Positions 8,764-19,674 of a stretch of DNA of 64,000 nucleotides are shown here, piece after piece. A model generated the notes under the pieces. That model ran no database searches. It was not told where the DNA came from and saw nothing but the letters and a program-made list of their open reading frames with translations. The translations under genes were made by a program, and so were the position numbers. The stretch lies in assembly GCF_900090305.1 (NCBI RefSeq), contig NZ_LT607751.1, positions 5,394,001 to 5,458,000 of the forward strand, given 5' to 3'. Position 1 is the first letter of the stretch; each line of letters opens with the position of its first letter. The stretch comes from Micromonospora siamensis (GTDB taxonomy: Bacteria; Actinomycetota; Actinomycetes; Mycobacteriales; Micromonosporaceae).

Positions 8764-9100
8764 GGAGAACGCAGAACTCGTTGCCCTCCGGGTCGGCCAG
8801 GACCACCCAGTCGGCCCCGCCCTGCCCGACGTCCACGTGCCGCGCGCCCATGTCGACCAGCCGCTCGACCTCCGCCTCCTGGTCGGTCGGGCGCAGGTCG
8901 AGGTGGAGCCGGTTCTTGGCGTTCTTGGGGTCGCGGACCGGCACGAAGACGATGCCGGGCAGCCGGTCCGTGCCGGGGCGGATCTCCACCTCGTCGGAGC
9001 GTTCGGCGACGATCTGGTAGCCGAGCGCCTCCGCCCACCAGCGGGCCAGCCGCGCCGGGTCGCGGGCGTCGACGGTCAGGCTCTCCCAGACGCTGGTCAT
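8747..9100 (-). CDS. VOC (glyoxalase/bleomycin-resistance fold) protein
   Basis: 117 residues with the paired beta-alpha-beta-beta-beta modules of the VOC superfamily: LTVDARDPARLARWWAEALGY at the N terminus and a second half with VERLVDMGARHVDVGQGG and WVVLADPEGNEFCVL. The closing DPEGNEFC motif is typical of the glyoxalase-like subgroup. Substrate unknown; these proteins range from lyases to drug-binding proteins. The start is the ATG at 9100 (MTSVWES). Its end overlaps the dgt start by 17 bp, so the two are expressed together. Confidence 0.87.
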   Translation of the reverse strand: MTSVWESLTVDARDPARLARWWAEALGYQIVAERSDEVEIRPGTDRLPGIVFVPVRDPKNAKNRLHLDLRPTDQEAEVERLVDMGARHVDVGQGGADWVVLADPEGNEFCVLRARNE

Positions 9101-9187
9101 GCGGTCACCCTTCGCTCGGCACGGCAGGCACACGGGCGAAACCAGGTTACGCCCGCCCGACCCGAACGGCCCGCCCAAGCATCCTCC

Positions 9188-9223
9188 GACCGGCCCCCAC
9201 CCCACCGGGAGCGGGGGCCGGTC
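9188..9223 (-). terminator. Terminator hairpin after ppdK
   Basis: GACCGGCCCCC and GGGGGCCGGTC form an 11-bp perfect stem with a 14-nt loop, starting 7 nt past the ppdK stop. No strong T-tract follows, as is common in high-GC actinobacteria. Confidence 0.7.
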
Positions 9224-9229
9224 CGCTGG

Positions 9230-11938
<2,709 letters not shown>

Positions 11939-12250
11939 CAGAGCCTCCCACGCGCGTCCGCATTGACACTTAACGAAGGTTCAGTTGCTCATACCCCGGG
12001 GCCGACCACCGCTAATCCAGGCGTCGTGGCCGATCGGTGGGCGAAGGTTAAGCGAACATCGCGTGGCTCGGGACCGTTCGGTGACAATCGGCACAACCAT
12101 CACCACTATCCGCGTCCGTACCGGTTTTTGGGAACGCTTCCACGCGCACGATCACGCAATCGCGCCTCCCCTCGTACCCTTGACGGCGCTGGGTTCGTCG
12201 AACCTGACTTTTGCCATATCCCACGCGAATACACCCCCGGAGCCGTCCCC
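11939..12250. other. Intergenic region between divergent ppdK and hexosaminidase genes
   Basis: 312 bp without a gene. It carries the promoters of both flanking genes, with more A/T than the coding DNA (for example ATCACCACTATC and TTTTGCCATATC). A LacI-type palindrome lies at 12129-12142, listed separately. No RNA gene was recognised. Confidence 0.6.
12129..12142. promoter_or_regulatory. Possible LacI-family operator upstream of the hexosaminidase gene
   Basis: TGGGAACGCTTCCA resembles the actinobacterial LacI/CebR operator TGGGAGCGCTCCCA; five of the seven symmetric pairs match. It lies about 110 bp before the GH20 start, in a region suited to the promoter. No LacI gene is in the window, so the regulator would act from elsewhere. 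Confidence 0.4.
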
Positions 12251-14077
12251 GTGCCGACCACCCCCGCCACCAGCCCCGAGACCGGTCCCGACCCGCTCGA
12301 CCGGGCCGTCCCGCCCACCCGGCGACCGGCCGCCGCCGAACTGGCCCGCACCGCCACCCAGACGGCCGGCGCGCAGCTCACGCCGGCCGCGCCGGTCGCC
12401 CTGGGCGACGTGGTGCCGGCGCCGGAACGGGTGCTCCCGGACCCGGCCGCCGACTTCACGCTGACCGCCAACACCGTGCTGCGGATCAGCCCGGACGGCG
12501 GGGCCCGGGACGTCGCCGTGTTCCTCGCCGAGCTGCTGCGCCCCGCCACCGGACTTCCGCTGCCGGTCGCCGACGCCGCCCCCACGGACTCAGCGTCACC
12601 GGCCGGGGCCCACGCCACCGGGACGCCCGAGCCGGTCGGCCCGAGCGGGGCCCCGCTCACGCTCACCCTCGACGCTGCGGCCACGGTCACCGTCGACTCC
12701 GTCGCCGGGCCGGGCGACGCCGGGCCCGCAGGGCTCCCCGAGACCGGGGAGCTGGGCGTCGAGGGGTACCGGCTCGACGTCACCCCCACCGCCGTCCGGA
12801 TCACCGCGCTCACCGCCGCCGGGCTGCTGCACGGGGCGCAGACGCTGCGCCAACTGCTGCCCGCCGCCGTCGAGAGCCGGACGCCGGTGACCGAGCGCTG
12901 GACGGTGCCCGGCGGCACGATCGTGGACCGGCCGCGCTTCGCGTACCGGGGGGCGATGCTCGACGTGGCGCGGCACTTCTTCGCCGTCGAGGACGTGCTG
13001 CGGGTGATCGACCACCTGGCCCGGTACAAGCTCAACCACCTGCACCTGCACCTCACCGACGACCAGGGCTGGCGGATCGCGGTGGACTCCTGGCCCCGGC
13101 TGGCCCCCGTCGGCGGCGCCACCCAGGTCGGCGGCGGCACCGGCGGCTGGTACACCAAGGACGACTACCGGCGCATCGTCGCGTACGCCGCCCGCCGGCA
13201 CGTCACCGTGGTGCCCGAGATCGACCTGCCCGGCCACACCAACGCGGCGCTGGTCGCGTACCCCGAGCTGGCGCCGGGCAAGGTCCCGCCGCCGCCGTAC
13301 ACCGGCACCGAGGTCGGGTTCAGCTACGTCGACCCCGCCGACGAGCGAACGTACGACTTCGTCGCCGACGTGCTCGGCGAGGTGGCCGCGCTCACCCCCG
13401 GGCCGTGGCTGCACATCGGCGGCGACGAGGCGTTCAAGGTCAAGGGCGAGGCGTACACCGGCTTCGTCGAGCGGGCCCAGCGGATCGTCGAGAGCACCGG
13501 CAAGACGGTGGTCGGCTGGCACCAGCTCGCCCCCGCCGCGCACGTCGACGGCAGGGTGCTCCAGTGGTGGGGCACCAACGGCGACGACCCGGACATCGCC
13601 GCGGCGGTCCGCGGGGGCGACCGGCTGATCCTCTCCCCCGGCAACCGCGCCTACCTGGACATGAAGTACGCCCCGGACACCCCGATCGGGCACGACTGGG
13701 CCGGCCTGATCGACGTGCACCGCGCGTACGACTGGGATCCGGGCACGCACCTCACCGACGTGCCGGCCGAGGCGGTGCTCGGCGTCGAGGCGCCGCTCTG
13801 GACCGAGTCGGTCACCACCCTCGCCGACATCGAGTTCCTGCTGCTGCCCCGGCTGCCCGCGCTGGCCGAACTCGGCTGGTCACCCCGGGCGACGCACGAC
13901 TGGGCCGGGTTCCGCGAGCGGCTGGCCGGGCACGGCCCCCGCTGGACCGCCGCCGGCATCACCTTCCACCGCTCCCCCGACGTCCCCTGGCCGACGCCCG
14001 CGACGCCCTCCGCGGTGGACCCGGCCCGTCCGGTCCCGACCCAGCCCTCACCCGACGCCGTCCCCGACACCCACTGA
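12251..14077 (+). CDS. GH20 beta-N-acetylhexosaminidase
   Basis: 608 residues. Glycoside hydrolase 20 removes terminal GlcNAc or GalNAc, typically from chitin oligosaccharides. The catalytic Asp-Glu pair is in LHIGGDEAF near residue 390; the barrel starts with RFAYRGAMLDVARHFF, followed by NHLHLHLTDDQGWRI and VVPEIDLPGHTNAAL. An N-terminal GH20b-type domain precedes it. The GTG start at 12251 gives a polar N terminus (PTTPATSPETGPDP) with no signal peptide, so it is probably cytoplasmic and acts on imported oligosaccharides. The C terminus is a Pro/Thr-rich tail. It is monocistronic behind a possible LacI operator. Confidence 0.93.
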   Translation: MPTTPATSPETGPDPLDRAVPPTRRPAAAELARTATQTAGAQLTPAAPVALGDVVPAPERVLPDPAADFTLTANTVLRISPDGGARDVAVFLAELLRPATGLPLPVADAAPTDSASPAGAHATGTPEPVGPSGAPLTLTLDAAATVTVDSVAGPGDAGPAGLPETGELGVEGYRLDVTPTAVRITALTAAGLLHGAQTLRQLLPAAVESRTPVTERWTVPGGTIVDRPRFAYRGAMLDVARHFFAVEDVLRVIDHLARYKLNHLHLHLTDDQGWRIAVDSWPRLAPVGGATQVGGGTGGWYTKDDYRRIVAYAARRHVTVVPEIDLPGHTNAALVAYPELAPGKVPPPPYTGTEVGFSYVDPADERTYDFVADVLGEVAALTPGPWLHIGGDEAFKVKGEAYTGFVERAQRIVESTGKTVVGWHQLAPAAHVDGRVLQWWGTNGDDPDIAAAVRGGDRLILSPGNRAYLDMKYAPDTPIGHDWAGLIDVHRAYDWDPGTHLTDVPAEAVLGVEAPLWTESVTTLADIEFLLLPRLPALAELGWSPRATHDWAGFRERLAGHGPRWTAAGITFHRSPDVPWPTPATPSAVDPARPVPTQPSPDAVPDTH

Positions 14078-14107
14078 CCCACCCCGCCTCACGGCGGGCG
14101 GACCGGC

Positions 14108-14163
14108 AACTTCGGTGAAGATGCTGCCTCGCGACGGACCGAGGCAGCATCTTCAGGGAAGTT
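14108..14163. repeat. Long hairpin repeat, probably also the GH20 terminator
   Basis: AACTTC then GAAGATGCTGCCTCG pairs with CGAGGCAGCATCTTC then GAAGTT: a 15-bp perfect stem, a 3x3 internal loop, a 6-bp outer stem and an 8-nt loop. It begins 30 bp past the GH20 stop. The core on the minus strand (TTCCCTGAAGATG) matches the 40-bp repeat array at 61559-61962 and the copy near 23968, so it appears to belong to a dispersed repeat family rather than being a simple terminator. Confidence 0.75.
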
Positions 14164-14938
14164 CCGCGCGGTGGGTCCGTCGGTGGAACGGCATGGGTGT
14201 TTCCGGGCATCGGTGACAGCAATGGCGTTCCACTCACCGGGTGCCATCACCCGCTTCCTGTGGGGCGTCGGGGGCTGGGGGATGCGGTCGTCGCTCGGGT
14301 GCTGCGGCGCTCCGGCCCGCTCGGGAGTCAGGCTCATCGGCACTCATGGACGCCAACGAGCGTGATACCTGAGAGGAATAAATATGACTCTGAGGTATCT
14401 CGCTCGACAGCGATGTCGCCTCCGGTTCCGGGCCGCCGCACCGCCGCTCGGCGGCACCGGGCACCCTGGGCCCCGTCAGCGCTCGTGCGATGGAGTGTCC
14501 GGGTTCGCTCATCCGCAACCTACGGGAGGGGATGTCCGGGGGCGCTGCGGCTGGGGCTGAATGTCCGTTTCGGGACGGCCGGATGCGGGCCGGACGTGCC
14601 CGGCTGCGAACGGCGTCCCGTGGCCGACAGCACCCCGGGGGCGGAATCGCGGGTGGGACCGGGGCGTTGTACCTGGCATACCGCGGGCACTCCCAGCCCG
14701 CCGGCCCCGGCAAGACCCGGCGGAATGCCGGACCGAGCCGCACGGTTACACCCCCGGACCACGCAGCACCGGTCCCCGGCAGAGCCGGCGGGAATCATCC
14801 CCGGCCACCGGCCGTTACATCCCCGGGCCACCCGAGCAGCCACCCCCGTGAGCGCCGGGACCCCGCAGACTCTCCCCCCGCGCGGCACCCCCGCAACACC
14901 CGCCGCGCACACCCCCGAACGCAGAGGAGCACGCCATC
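14164..14938. other. Gene-poor leader region upstream of the C39-like protein
   Basis: About 775 bp with no convincing gene. At 14364-14399 a hairpin has 12-bp arms with one mismatch (GATACCTGAGAG / CTCTGAGGTATC) around an A/T loop (GAATAAATATGA) holding GGAATAAATATG, which looks like a ribosome site plus ATG. The 58-codon frame it opens (14384-14560) lacks typical codon bias. Further on, three loose direct repeats of TTACATCCCCGGGCCAC type occur (near 14754, 14792 and 14813). A long untranslated or regulatory leader for the downstream secreted protein is possible. Confidence 0.45.
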
Positions 14939-15589
14939 ATGCGTACCGACATTCTGCGCAAGACCGTCCTGACCGCCACCGGCGTCATCGCCACCGCCGG
15001 CGGAATCGCCGGCCCCGCCATCGCCGCCCAGGCCGCCCCCGCCACCCCGACCGCCCAGGTCCAGACCGACCGCAAGGGCCACGGCGAGCGCGAGCTCAAC
15101 GTCCGCTACGAGGCGCAGCCGAACTTCTACTACTGCGGCCCCGCCGCCACCCGCAACGCCCTCTCCGTCCAGGGCAAGGACATCGACGTCGACGCCATGG
15201 CCAAGGAGATGGGCACCACCGAGGACGGCACCAACAGCATCAACGACATCACCCCGGTGCTGAACAAGGAGACCGGCCGCAACGCGTACCACAGCACCGA
15301 GCTGCCGGCCGACAAGGTCGACGGCAAGCGGGTCGAGCAGCTGCGCGCCGACGTGGTGCGGGCCGTGGACGACGGCCGGGCCGTGGTGGCCAACATCGCG
15401 GGTACGGCCGCCGACACCGACGGTGTCGCGCACTCCTTCGAGGGTGGCCACTACATCAGCGTGGTCGGCTACCGCGACGGCGGCAAGGTCGTGACGATCG
15501 CCGACTCGGCCAACCCGCAGCAGGCCTCCTACCGGATGGACACCGACGCCCTGGCGCACTGGATCGCCAGCCGCGGCTACAGCTCCTGA
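14939..15589 (+). CDS. Secreted C39-like cysteine peptidase domain protein
   Basis: 216 residues with a Sec signal peptide: basic MRTDILRKT, a hydrophobic core with TGVIATAGGIAGPAIA, and likely cleavage after AQA (about residue 32). The mature part is a papain-like peptidase_C39_2 domain with the catalytic-type Cys in FYYCGPAATRNAL (about residue 66), His in GGHYISVVGY (about 171) and Asp/Asn in TIADSANP. All three positions are present, so it could be active, though many actinobacterial homologues have no known substrate. The start has GAGGAG upstream. It is monocistronic, behind an unusually long gene-poor region and followed by a strong terminator. Confidence 0.85.
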   Translation: MRTDILRKTVLTATGVIATAGGIAGPAIAAQAAPATPTAQVQTDRKGHGERELNVRYEAQPNFYYCGPAATRNALSVQGKDIDVDAMAKEMGTTEDGTNSINDITPVLNKETGRNAYHSTELPADKVDGKRVEQLRADVVRAVDDGRAVVANIAGTAADTDGVAHSFEGGHYISVVGYRDGGKVVTIADSANPQQASYRMDTDALAHWIASRGYSS

Positions 15590-15601
15590 CGAACGGATAC
15601 G

Positions 15602-15638
15602 CGAAGGGCCCGACCCCCACCCGGGGTCGGGCCCTTCG
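15602..15638. terminator. Bidirectional terminator between the C39-like gene and dusB
   Basis: A 16-bp perfect stem (CGAAGGGCCCGACCCC with its complement) around a 5-nt loop, between the convergent ends of the two genes. It lies 12 bp after the first stop and 15 bp before the other, and can serve both strands. Confidence 0.9.
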
Positions 15639-15653
15639 GCACGTCTCAGCAGG

Positions 15654-16826
15654 TCAGCCGCCGGAGTCGTCCATTTCGGCGCCCTCCGGGACGGTGTCGT
15701 CGTCCCGGCTGGCCAGCCAGCCGTCGGGCAGGGCGACCTTGCCCGGCGAGTTGGTCCGGCCGCGCGGCTGGCCGAGGGTCTCGACCGGGAACGGCACCGC
15801 CGGGTCGAGCTTGCCGAGCAGGTCGTCGAGCTGGGCCAGGCTCTCGATCATCGCCAGCGAGCGGCGCAGCTCGCCGCCGACCGGGAAGCCCTTGAGGTAC
15901 CAGGCGACGTGCTTGCGGAAGTCGGTGCAGCCGTCGCGTTCGCCCCGGGCCGGGTTGCGGGCCCCCGCCACGAACTGGTCGACCAGCAGCTCGGCGTGGC
16001 GGCGCATGGTCACCGCCACCTCGCCGAGGTTCGGCAGCCGCCGTTCGGGGCGCCCGTTGAAGGCGGCCTCCAGGTCGGCGAAGAGCCACGGCCGGCCCAG
16101 GCAGCCGCGACCGACCACCACGCCGTCGACGCCGGTGTGGGCGACCATCCGCAGCGCGTCGTCGGCCTCCCAGATGTCGCCGTTGCCGAGCACCGGCACA
16201 TCGAGGGCCTGCTTGAGGGTGGCGATGGCGTCCCAGTCGGCGGTGCCCGAGTAGCGCTGCGAGGCCGTACGCCCGTGCAGGGCCACCGCGGCGACGCCGG
16301 CGTCCTGGGCGGCGAGGCCCGCCTCGACGTACGTCAGGTGGTCGTCGTCGATGCCCTTGCGCATCTTGACCGTGACCGGCACCCCGGCGGGTGACGCCGC
16401 GGCCACGGCGGCCCGCACCAGCCGGGCGAAGAGCCGGCGCCGCCAGGGCAGCGCGGCGCCGCCGCCACGCCGGGTCACCTTCGGCACGGGGCAGCCGAAG
16501 TTCAGGTCGATGTGGTCGGCGAGATCACGCTCCACCACGATCCGCACCGCGGCGGCGGTGACCTCCGGGTCGGTGCCGTAGAGCTGGAGGCTGCGCGGCC
16601 GCTCGTCGTCGCCGAAGGCGATCATGCGCAGCGTCTTCGGGTTCCGCTCGACCAGCGCCCGCGTCGTGATCATCTCGCAGACGTAGATGCCACCGCCCTG
16701 CTCCCGGCAGAGCCGCCGGAAGCCGATGTTGGTGATCCCGGCCATCGGCGCCAGCACCACCGGCGGCCACACCTGGTGGGGGCCGAGGGTCAGCGGGCGC
16801 AGCGCGGGCAGGGTCGGGGCGGTCAC
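15654..16826 (-). CDS. dusB: tRNA-dihydrouridine synthase
   Basis: 390-residue FMN enzyme that reduces uridines in the tRNA D-loop. TIM-barrel motifs are clear: VVLAPMAGITNIGFRRLC (FMN binding), DLNFGCPVPKVTRRGGGAAL (catalytic Cys in NFGCP), VTVKMRKGID, HGRTASQRYSGTADW, and VPVLGNGDIW then GVVVGRGCLGRPW (phosphate site). The C-terminal helical domain is present; the last 50 residues are a poorly conserved acidic tail. The GTG start at 16826 has TACACT 6 nt upstream on the minus strand, suggesting a leaderless mRNA. That -10 abuts the glyS terminator. Confidence 0.95.
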   Translation of the reverse strand: MTAPTLPALRPLTLGPHQVWPPVVLAPMAGITNIGFRRLCREQGGGIYVCEMITTRALVERNPKTLRMIAFGDDERPRSLQLYGTDPEVTAAAVRIVVERDLADHIDLNFGCPVPKVTRRGGGAALPWRRRLFARLVRAAVAAASPAGVPVTVKMRKGIDDDHLTYVEAGLAAQDAGVAAVALHGRTASQRYSGTADWDAIATLKQALDVPVLGNGDIWEADDALRMVAHTGVDGVVVGRGCLGRPWLFADLEAAFNGRPERRLPNLGEVAVTMRRHAELLVDQFVAGARNPARGERDGCTDFRKHVAWYLKGFPVGGELRRSLAMIESLAQLDDLLGKLDPAVPFPVETLGQPRGRTNSPGKVALPDGWLASRDDDTVPEGAEMDDSGG

Positions 16827-16837
16827 CGGACAAGTGT

Positions 16838-16870
16838 ACGGGGCCCCGACCGGGCAGGTCGGGGCCCCGT
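16838..16870 (-). terminator. Terminator hairpin after glyS
   Basis: A 14-bp perfect stem (ACGGGGCCCCGACC and complement) with a 5-nt loop, 8 nt past the glyS stop. Its distal end touches the -10 of the dusB promoter. Confidence 0.85.
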
Positions 16871-16878
16871 GACCAGCG

Positions 16879-18258
16879 TCAGCAGCCGGGGAGACGCTCG
16901 ATCAGGTAGCGCTCCACCTGGTCCAGGGCGACCCGCTCCTGGGCCATGGTGTCCCGGTTCCGCACCGTGACGGCGTTGTCGTCGAGGGTGTCGAAGTCGA
17001 CGGTGACGCAGAACGGGGTGCCGATCTCGTCCTGCCGGCGGTAGCGGCGGCCGATCGCCTGCGAGTCGTCGAACTCCACGATCCAGCGCTTGCGCAGGTC
17101 CGCGGCGAGCTGCTTGGCCTTGGGCGAGAGCGCCTCGTTGCGGGACAGCGGCAGCACCGCCACCTTGACCGGGGCCAGCCGCGGGTCGAAGCGCATGACG
17201 GTGCGCTTGTCCACGCCGCCCTTGGTGTTGGGGGCCTCGTCCTCGTCGTACGCCTCGAGCAGGAAGGCCAGCACCGCGCGGGTGAGGCCGGCGGCCGGCT
17301 CGATCACGTACGGCATCCAGCGCTCGCCCTTGGTCTGGTCGAAGTACGACAGGTCGACGCCGGAGTGCTTGCTGTGCGTGGAGAGGTCGAAGTCGGTCCG
17401 GTTGGCGATGCCCTCCAGCTCGGCGAACTCGGTGCCGCCGAACTGGAACTTGTACTCGATGTCGACGGTGCGCTTCGAGTAGTGGGAGAGCTTCTCCTTG
17501 GGGTGCTCGTAGAAGCGCAGGTTGCTCTCGGAGAGGCCCAGGTCGAGGTACCAGTTCCAGCGCTCGGAGAGCCAGTACTCGTGCCACTGCTCGTCGGTGC
17601 CCGGCTCGACGAAGAACTCCATCTCCATCTGCTCGAACTCGCGGGTCCGGAAGATGAAGTTACCGGGGGTGATCTCGTTGCGGAACGACTTGCCGGTCTG
17701 CGCGATGCCGAACGGCGGCTTCTTACGGGCGACGGTCTCGACGTTCTTGTAGTTGACGAAGATGCCCTGGGCGGTCTCGGGGCGCAGGTAGTGCATCCCC
17801 TCCTCGCTCTCCACCGGGCCCAGGTAGGTCTTCATCAGGCCGTTGAACATCTTCGGCTCGGTGAAGGTGCCCTTGTTGCCGCAGTTCGGGCAGTTCAGCT
17901 CCTGCAGCGAGGTCAGCGGCTTGCCGTGCTTGGCCTCGTACGCCTCTTCGAGGTGGTCGGCGCGGAACCGCTTGTGGCAGGACTGGCACTCGGTGAGCGG
18001 GTCGACGAACTCGGCGATGTGGCCGCTGGCCTCCCAGACCTTGCGGGCCAGGATGACCGCGGAGTCGAGGCCGACCACGTCGTCGCGCTGCTGGACCATG
18101 GTCCGCCACCACTGCCGGCGGACGTTCTCCTTCAGCTCCACACCGAGCGGGCCGTAGTCCCACGCCGACCGGGTGCCTCCGTAGATCTCGCTGGAGGGGA
18201 AGACGAAGCCACGGCGCTTGGCGAGGCTGACGACGGCGTCGATACGGTCGGCTGGCAT
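16879..18258 (-). CDS. glyS: Glycyl-tRNA synthetase, single-chain alpha2 type
   Basis: 459-residue class II synthetase that charges tRNA-Gly. Motif 2 is [21 protein letters not shown]; motif 3 lies in [14 protein letters not shown]. An inserted zinc site with CQSCHK and CPNCGN is visible around residues 90-130. The C terminus is the anticodon-binding domain ([16 protein letters not shown]...). The ATG start at 18258 has GGAGGAAAC upstream. Beside smtB/zur in M. tuberculosis; here a small cluster and the znu operon lie between glyS and the ArsR/zur pair. Full family length. Confidence 0.97.
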   Translation of the reverse strand: MPADRIDAVVSLAKRRGFVFPSSEIYGGTRSAWDYGPLGVELKENVRRQWWRTMVQQRDDVVGLDSAVILARKVWEASGHIAEFVDPLTECQSCHKRFRADHLEEAYEAKHGKPLTSLQELNCPNCGNKGTFTEPKMFNGLMKTYLGPVESEEGMHYLRPETAQGIFVNYKNVETVARKKPPFGIAQTGKSFRNEITPGNFIFRTREFEQMEMEFFVEPGTDEQWHEYWLSERWNWYLDLGLSESNLRFYEHPKEKLSHYSKRTVDIEYKFQFGGTEFAELEGIANRTDFDLSTHSKHSGVDLSYFDQTKGERWMPYVIEPAAGLTRAVLAFLLEAYDEDEAPNTKGGVDKRTVMRFDPRLAPVKVAVLPLSRNEALSPKAKQLAADLRKRWIVEFDDSQAIGRRYRRQDEIGTPFCVTVDFDTLDDNAVTVRNRDTMAQERVALDQVERYLIERLPGC

Positions 18259-18408
18259 GTTTCCTCCTACGCCGGCTGGCGGTCGGCGGGGGCGAGATGT
18301 GGATGGAACGGTCGGTTCGGGACCACGGTACGGCGACCGGGAGCCCGAGCCCAGCAGAATACTCGGGCCGGGGTCGGCCGGGGTCGGCCGCCTCCTCGCC
18401 GCCCCTGG

Positions 18409-18969
18409 TCAGCTGATCCCGCAGACCTCGATCGAGCCGGTGCCGCCGTCCGGGGCGAGGGTGACCTGCTGGGTGCGCCGGTCCCCGCCGGCGAAGGTCA
18501 CGTCGACCGGCACGGTGAGCGTGTTCGGGTCGACGTCACCGACCCGGTACGCGGTGACCTGCGGCTGCTCGGAGACCCGCCGCTCGAACTGGGCGCGGCT
18601 CTCCCGGCGCTGGGCGTCGTCGCAGAGCGCGTCGTAGGACTCGTCGTAGTTACGGTCGCGCAGCCCCTGGTAGTAGTGCTCGGTGGCGGTCTTCCCCTGC
18701 TCGCGTACCGCCTGGAGGTTGCTGACCGCGAGACCGACCACGGCGGCGCCGCCTCCGCCGCAGCAGAGCAGCAGGGCCAGCGCGCCGACGCCCAGGCCGA
18801 GCCAGAGCCGGGCCTGCCGGCCCTCGGTGGGCGGCGCGGCGAACGGCGGGACCGCCCCGGGGCCGGGCGGCGGCGCGGGCGCGCCCGCCGGGGCCGGCGG
18901 CGGCGCGGCCGGGGACGCCGGGTGACCGCCGGCGGGGGAGGCGGGGTACGGCGGTCCGGGAGCGGTCAT
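18409..18969 (-). CDS. Pro-rich single-pass membrane protein, unknown function
   Basis: 186 residues in three parts. A Pro/Ala/Gly-rich cytoplasmic head (1-50) is followed by one transmembrane helix (LWLGLGVGALALLLCC...AVVGLAV) with a double cysteine. The external domain of about 95 residues starts AVREQGKTATEHYYQGLRDRNYDESYDALCDDAQRR, a helical pattern like DUF4878/NTF2-like domains of actinobacterial membrane proteins. Two cysteines in the external part could form a disulfide. TACCCT lies 7 nt before the ATG, fitting a leaderless mRNA. No specific function recognised. Confidence 0.8.
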   Translation of the reverse strand: MTAPGPPYPASPAGGHPASPAAPPPAPAGAPAPPPGPGAVPPFAAPPTEGRQARLWLGLGVGALALLLCCGGGGAAVVGLAVSNLQAVREQGKTATEHYYQGLRDRNYDESYDALCDDAQRRESRAQFERRVSEQPQVTAYRVGDVDPNTLTVPVDVTFAGGDRRTQQVTLAPDGGTGSIEVCGIS

Positions 18970-18994
18970 ACCGTGCAGGGTAGTGCCCGCCGGC

Positions 18995-19336
18995 TCACCG
19001 GTAGGGACGTGCGGCCCGATCGCTGGCCACCTCGACGATCTCGCCGTTGGGGGCGGCGCTGGCCAGCGTCTCGTACGCGGACGGCTCGTCGAGCGACTCG
19101 GCGAGCAGCGGGGTGGCGTGCACCTTGACGTCGAAGCCGCCCAGCGCCCGCCGGTACGCGCCGACCGACTCCCAGTCGGTCACCAGGCACCAGTGCCGGG
19201 GGTCGTCGAGCGCGCGCAGCAGCTCCCCGCGCAGGTAGCCGGGGCGGGCGGCGAGCGCGGTGAGCGCGGCGTGCGCGCGCTCGGTGAAGGCGGGCGCGAC
19301 ATCCTCGTCGACCACGAACCGGTTGGTCACCAGCAC
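18995..19336 (-). CDS. Antibiotic biosynthesis monooxygenase (ABM) domain protein
   Basis: 113-residue ferredoxin-like ABM protein: VTNRFVVDEDVAPAFTERAHAALTALAARPGYLRGELLRAL, then WCLVTDWESVGAYRRAL. That pattern fits the small cofactor-free monooxygenase or heme-degrading (HmoB/IsdG-like) families, but no family-specific catalytic residue can be assigned. The GTG start at 19336 is placed by GAGGAGG 6 nt upstream. It is divergent from the next gene with only 27 bp between start codons, so their promoters overlap. It precedes the zinc-uptake block; a role in metal or redox stress is a guess. Confidence 0.8.
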   Translation of the reverse strand: MLVTNRFVVDEDVAPAFTERAHAALTALAARPGYLRGELLRALDDPRHWCLVTDWESVGAYRRALGGFDVKVHATPLLAESLDEPSAYETLASAAPNGEIVEVASDRAARPYR

Positions 19337-19363
19337 CGGGATCCTCCTCGTAGAGTCTGTGGG

Positions 19364-19621
19364 ATGCAGCGTACGCAGAGCCCCCTGCTCGTCCGGTTGG
19401 CCCGGGTGAACCCCACCACGGCGTTCCTGGCCGCCCTGGTCATCGTGCTGGTGGCGTTCTTCGCGCCCGGCCCGGTGGGCGGGGTGCTGCTGCTGGCGCT
19501 GGCCGCCGGTCTGGTCTGGCTGCTGGCCACCACCTGGCCGGTGCAGGCCCCGGCGATCCGGCTGATCCGGCTGGTGATGCTGACCGTGCTGATCGCGGTC
19601 GCCCTGGCCAAGCTGCTGTGA
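19364..19621 (+). CDS. Small two- or three-helix membrane protein, unknown
   Basis: 85 residues with hydrophobic segments TAFLAALVIVLVAFFAPG, GGVLLLALAAGLVWLLATTW and IRLVMLTVLIAVALAKLL. A short basic N terminus (MQRTQSPLLVRLARVNP) suggests the start faces the cytoplasm. TAGAGT lies 7 nt before the ATG and there is no ribosome site, as in a leaderless mRNA. Similar small proteins are common in actinobacteria and are not characterised. It ends 53 bp before znuA but the Zur-like promoter lies between, so it is probably outside the zinc operon. Confidence 0.78.
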   Translation: MQRTQSPLLVRLARVNPTTAFLAALVIVLVAFFAPGPVGGVLLLALAAGLVWLLATTWPVQAPAIRLIRLVMLTVLIAVALAKLL

Positions 19622-19638
19622 CATGCAACCATGCGCTT

Positions 19639-19668
19639 TTGACAATCAATTTCGTTAGGGCGGACAGT
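19639..19668 (+). promoter_or_regulatory. Zinc-operon promoter with Zur-like box
   Basis: TTGACA (19639-19644), an 18-nt spacer and GACAGT (19663-19668), 6 nt before the znuA ATG. TGACAATCAATTTCG (19640-19654) overlaps the -35 and agrees at 12 of 15 positions with the actinobacterial Zur box TGAAAATCATTTTCA. Zur is encoded 3 kb downstream, so zinc-dependent repression is likely. Confidence 0.65.
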
Positions 19669-19674
19669 GGTGGC

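Noticed and set aside
14384..14560. 58-codon frame starting inside the hairpin loop
   Set aside because: The ribosome site is good but codon third positions are not host-like and no homology is recognised; reported as an observation only.
14750..14930. c-di-AMP (ydaO) riboswitch before the C39-like gene
   Set aside because: Considered because such switches precede wall hydrolases in actinobacteria, but the conserved core was not found; only loose CCCCGG-type repeats are present.
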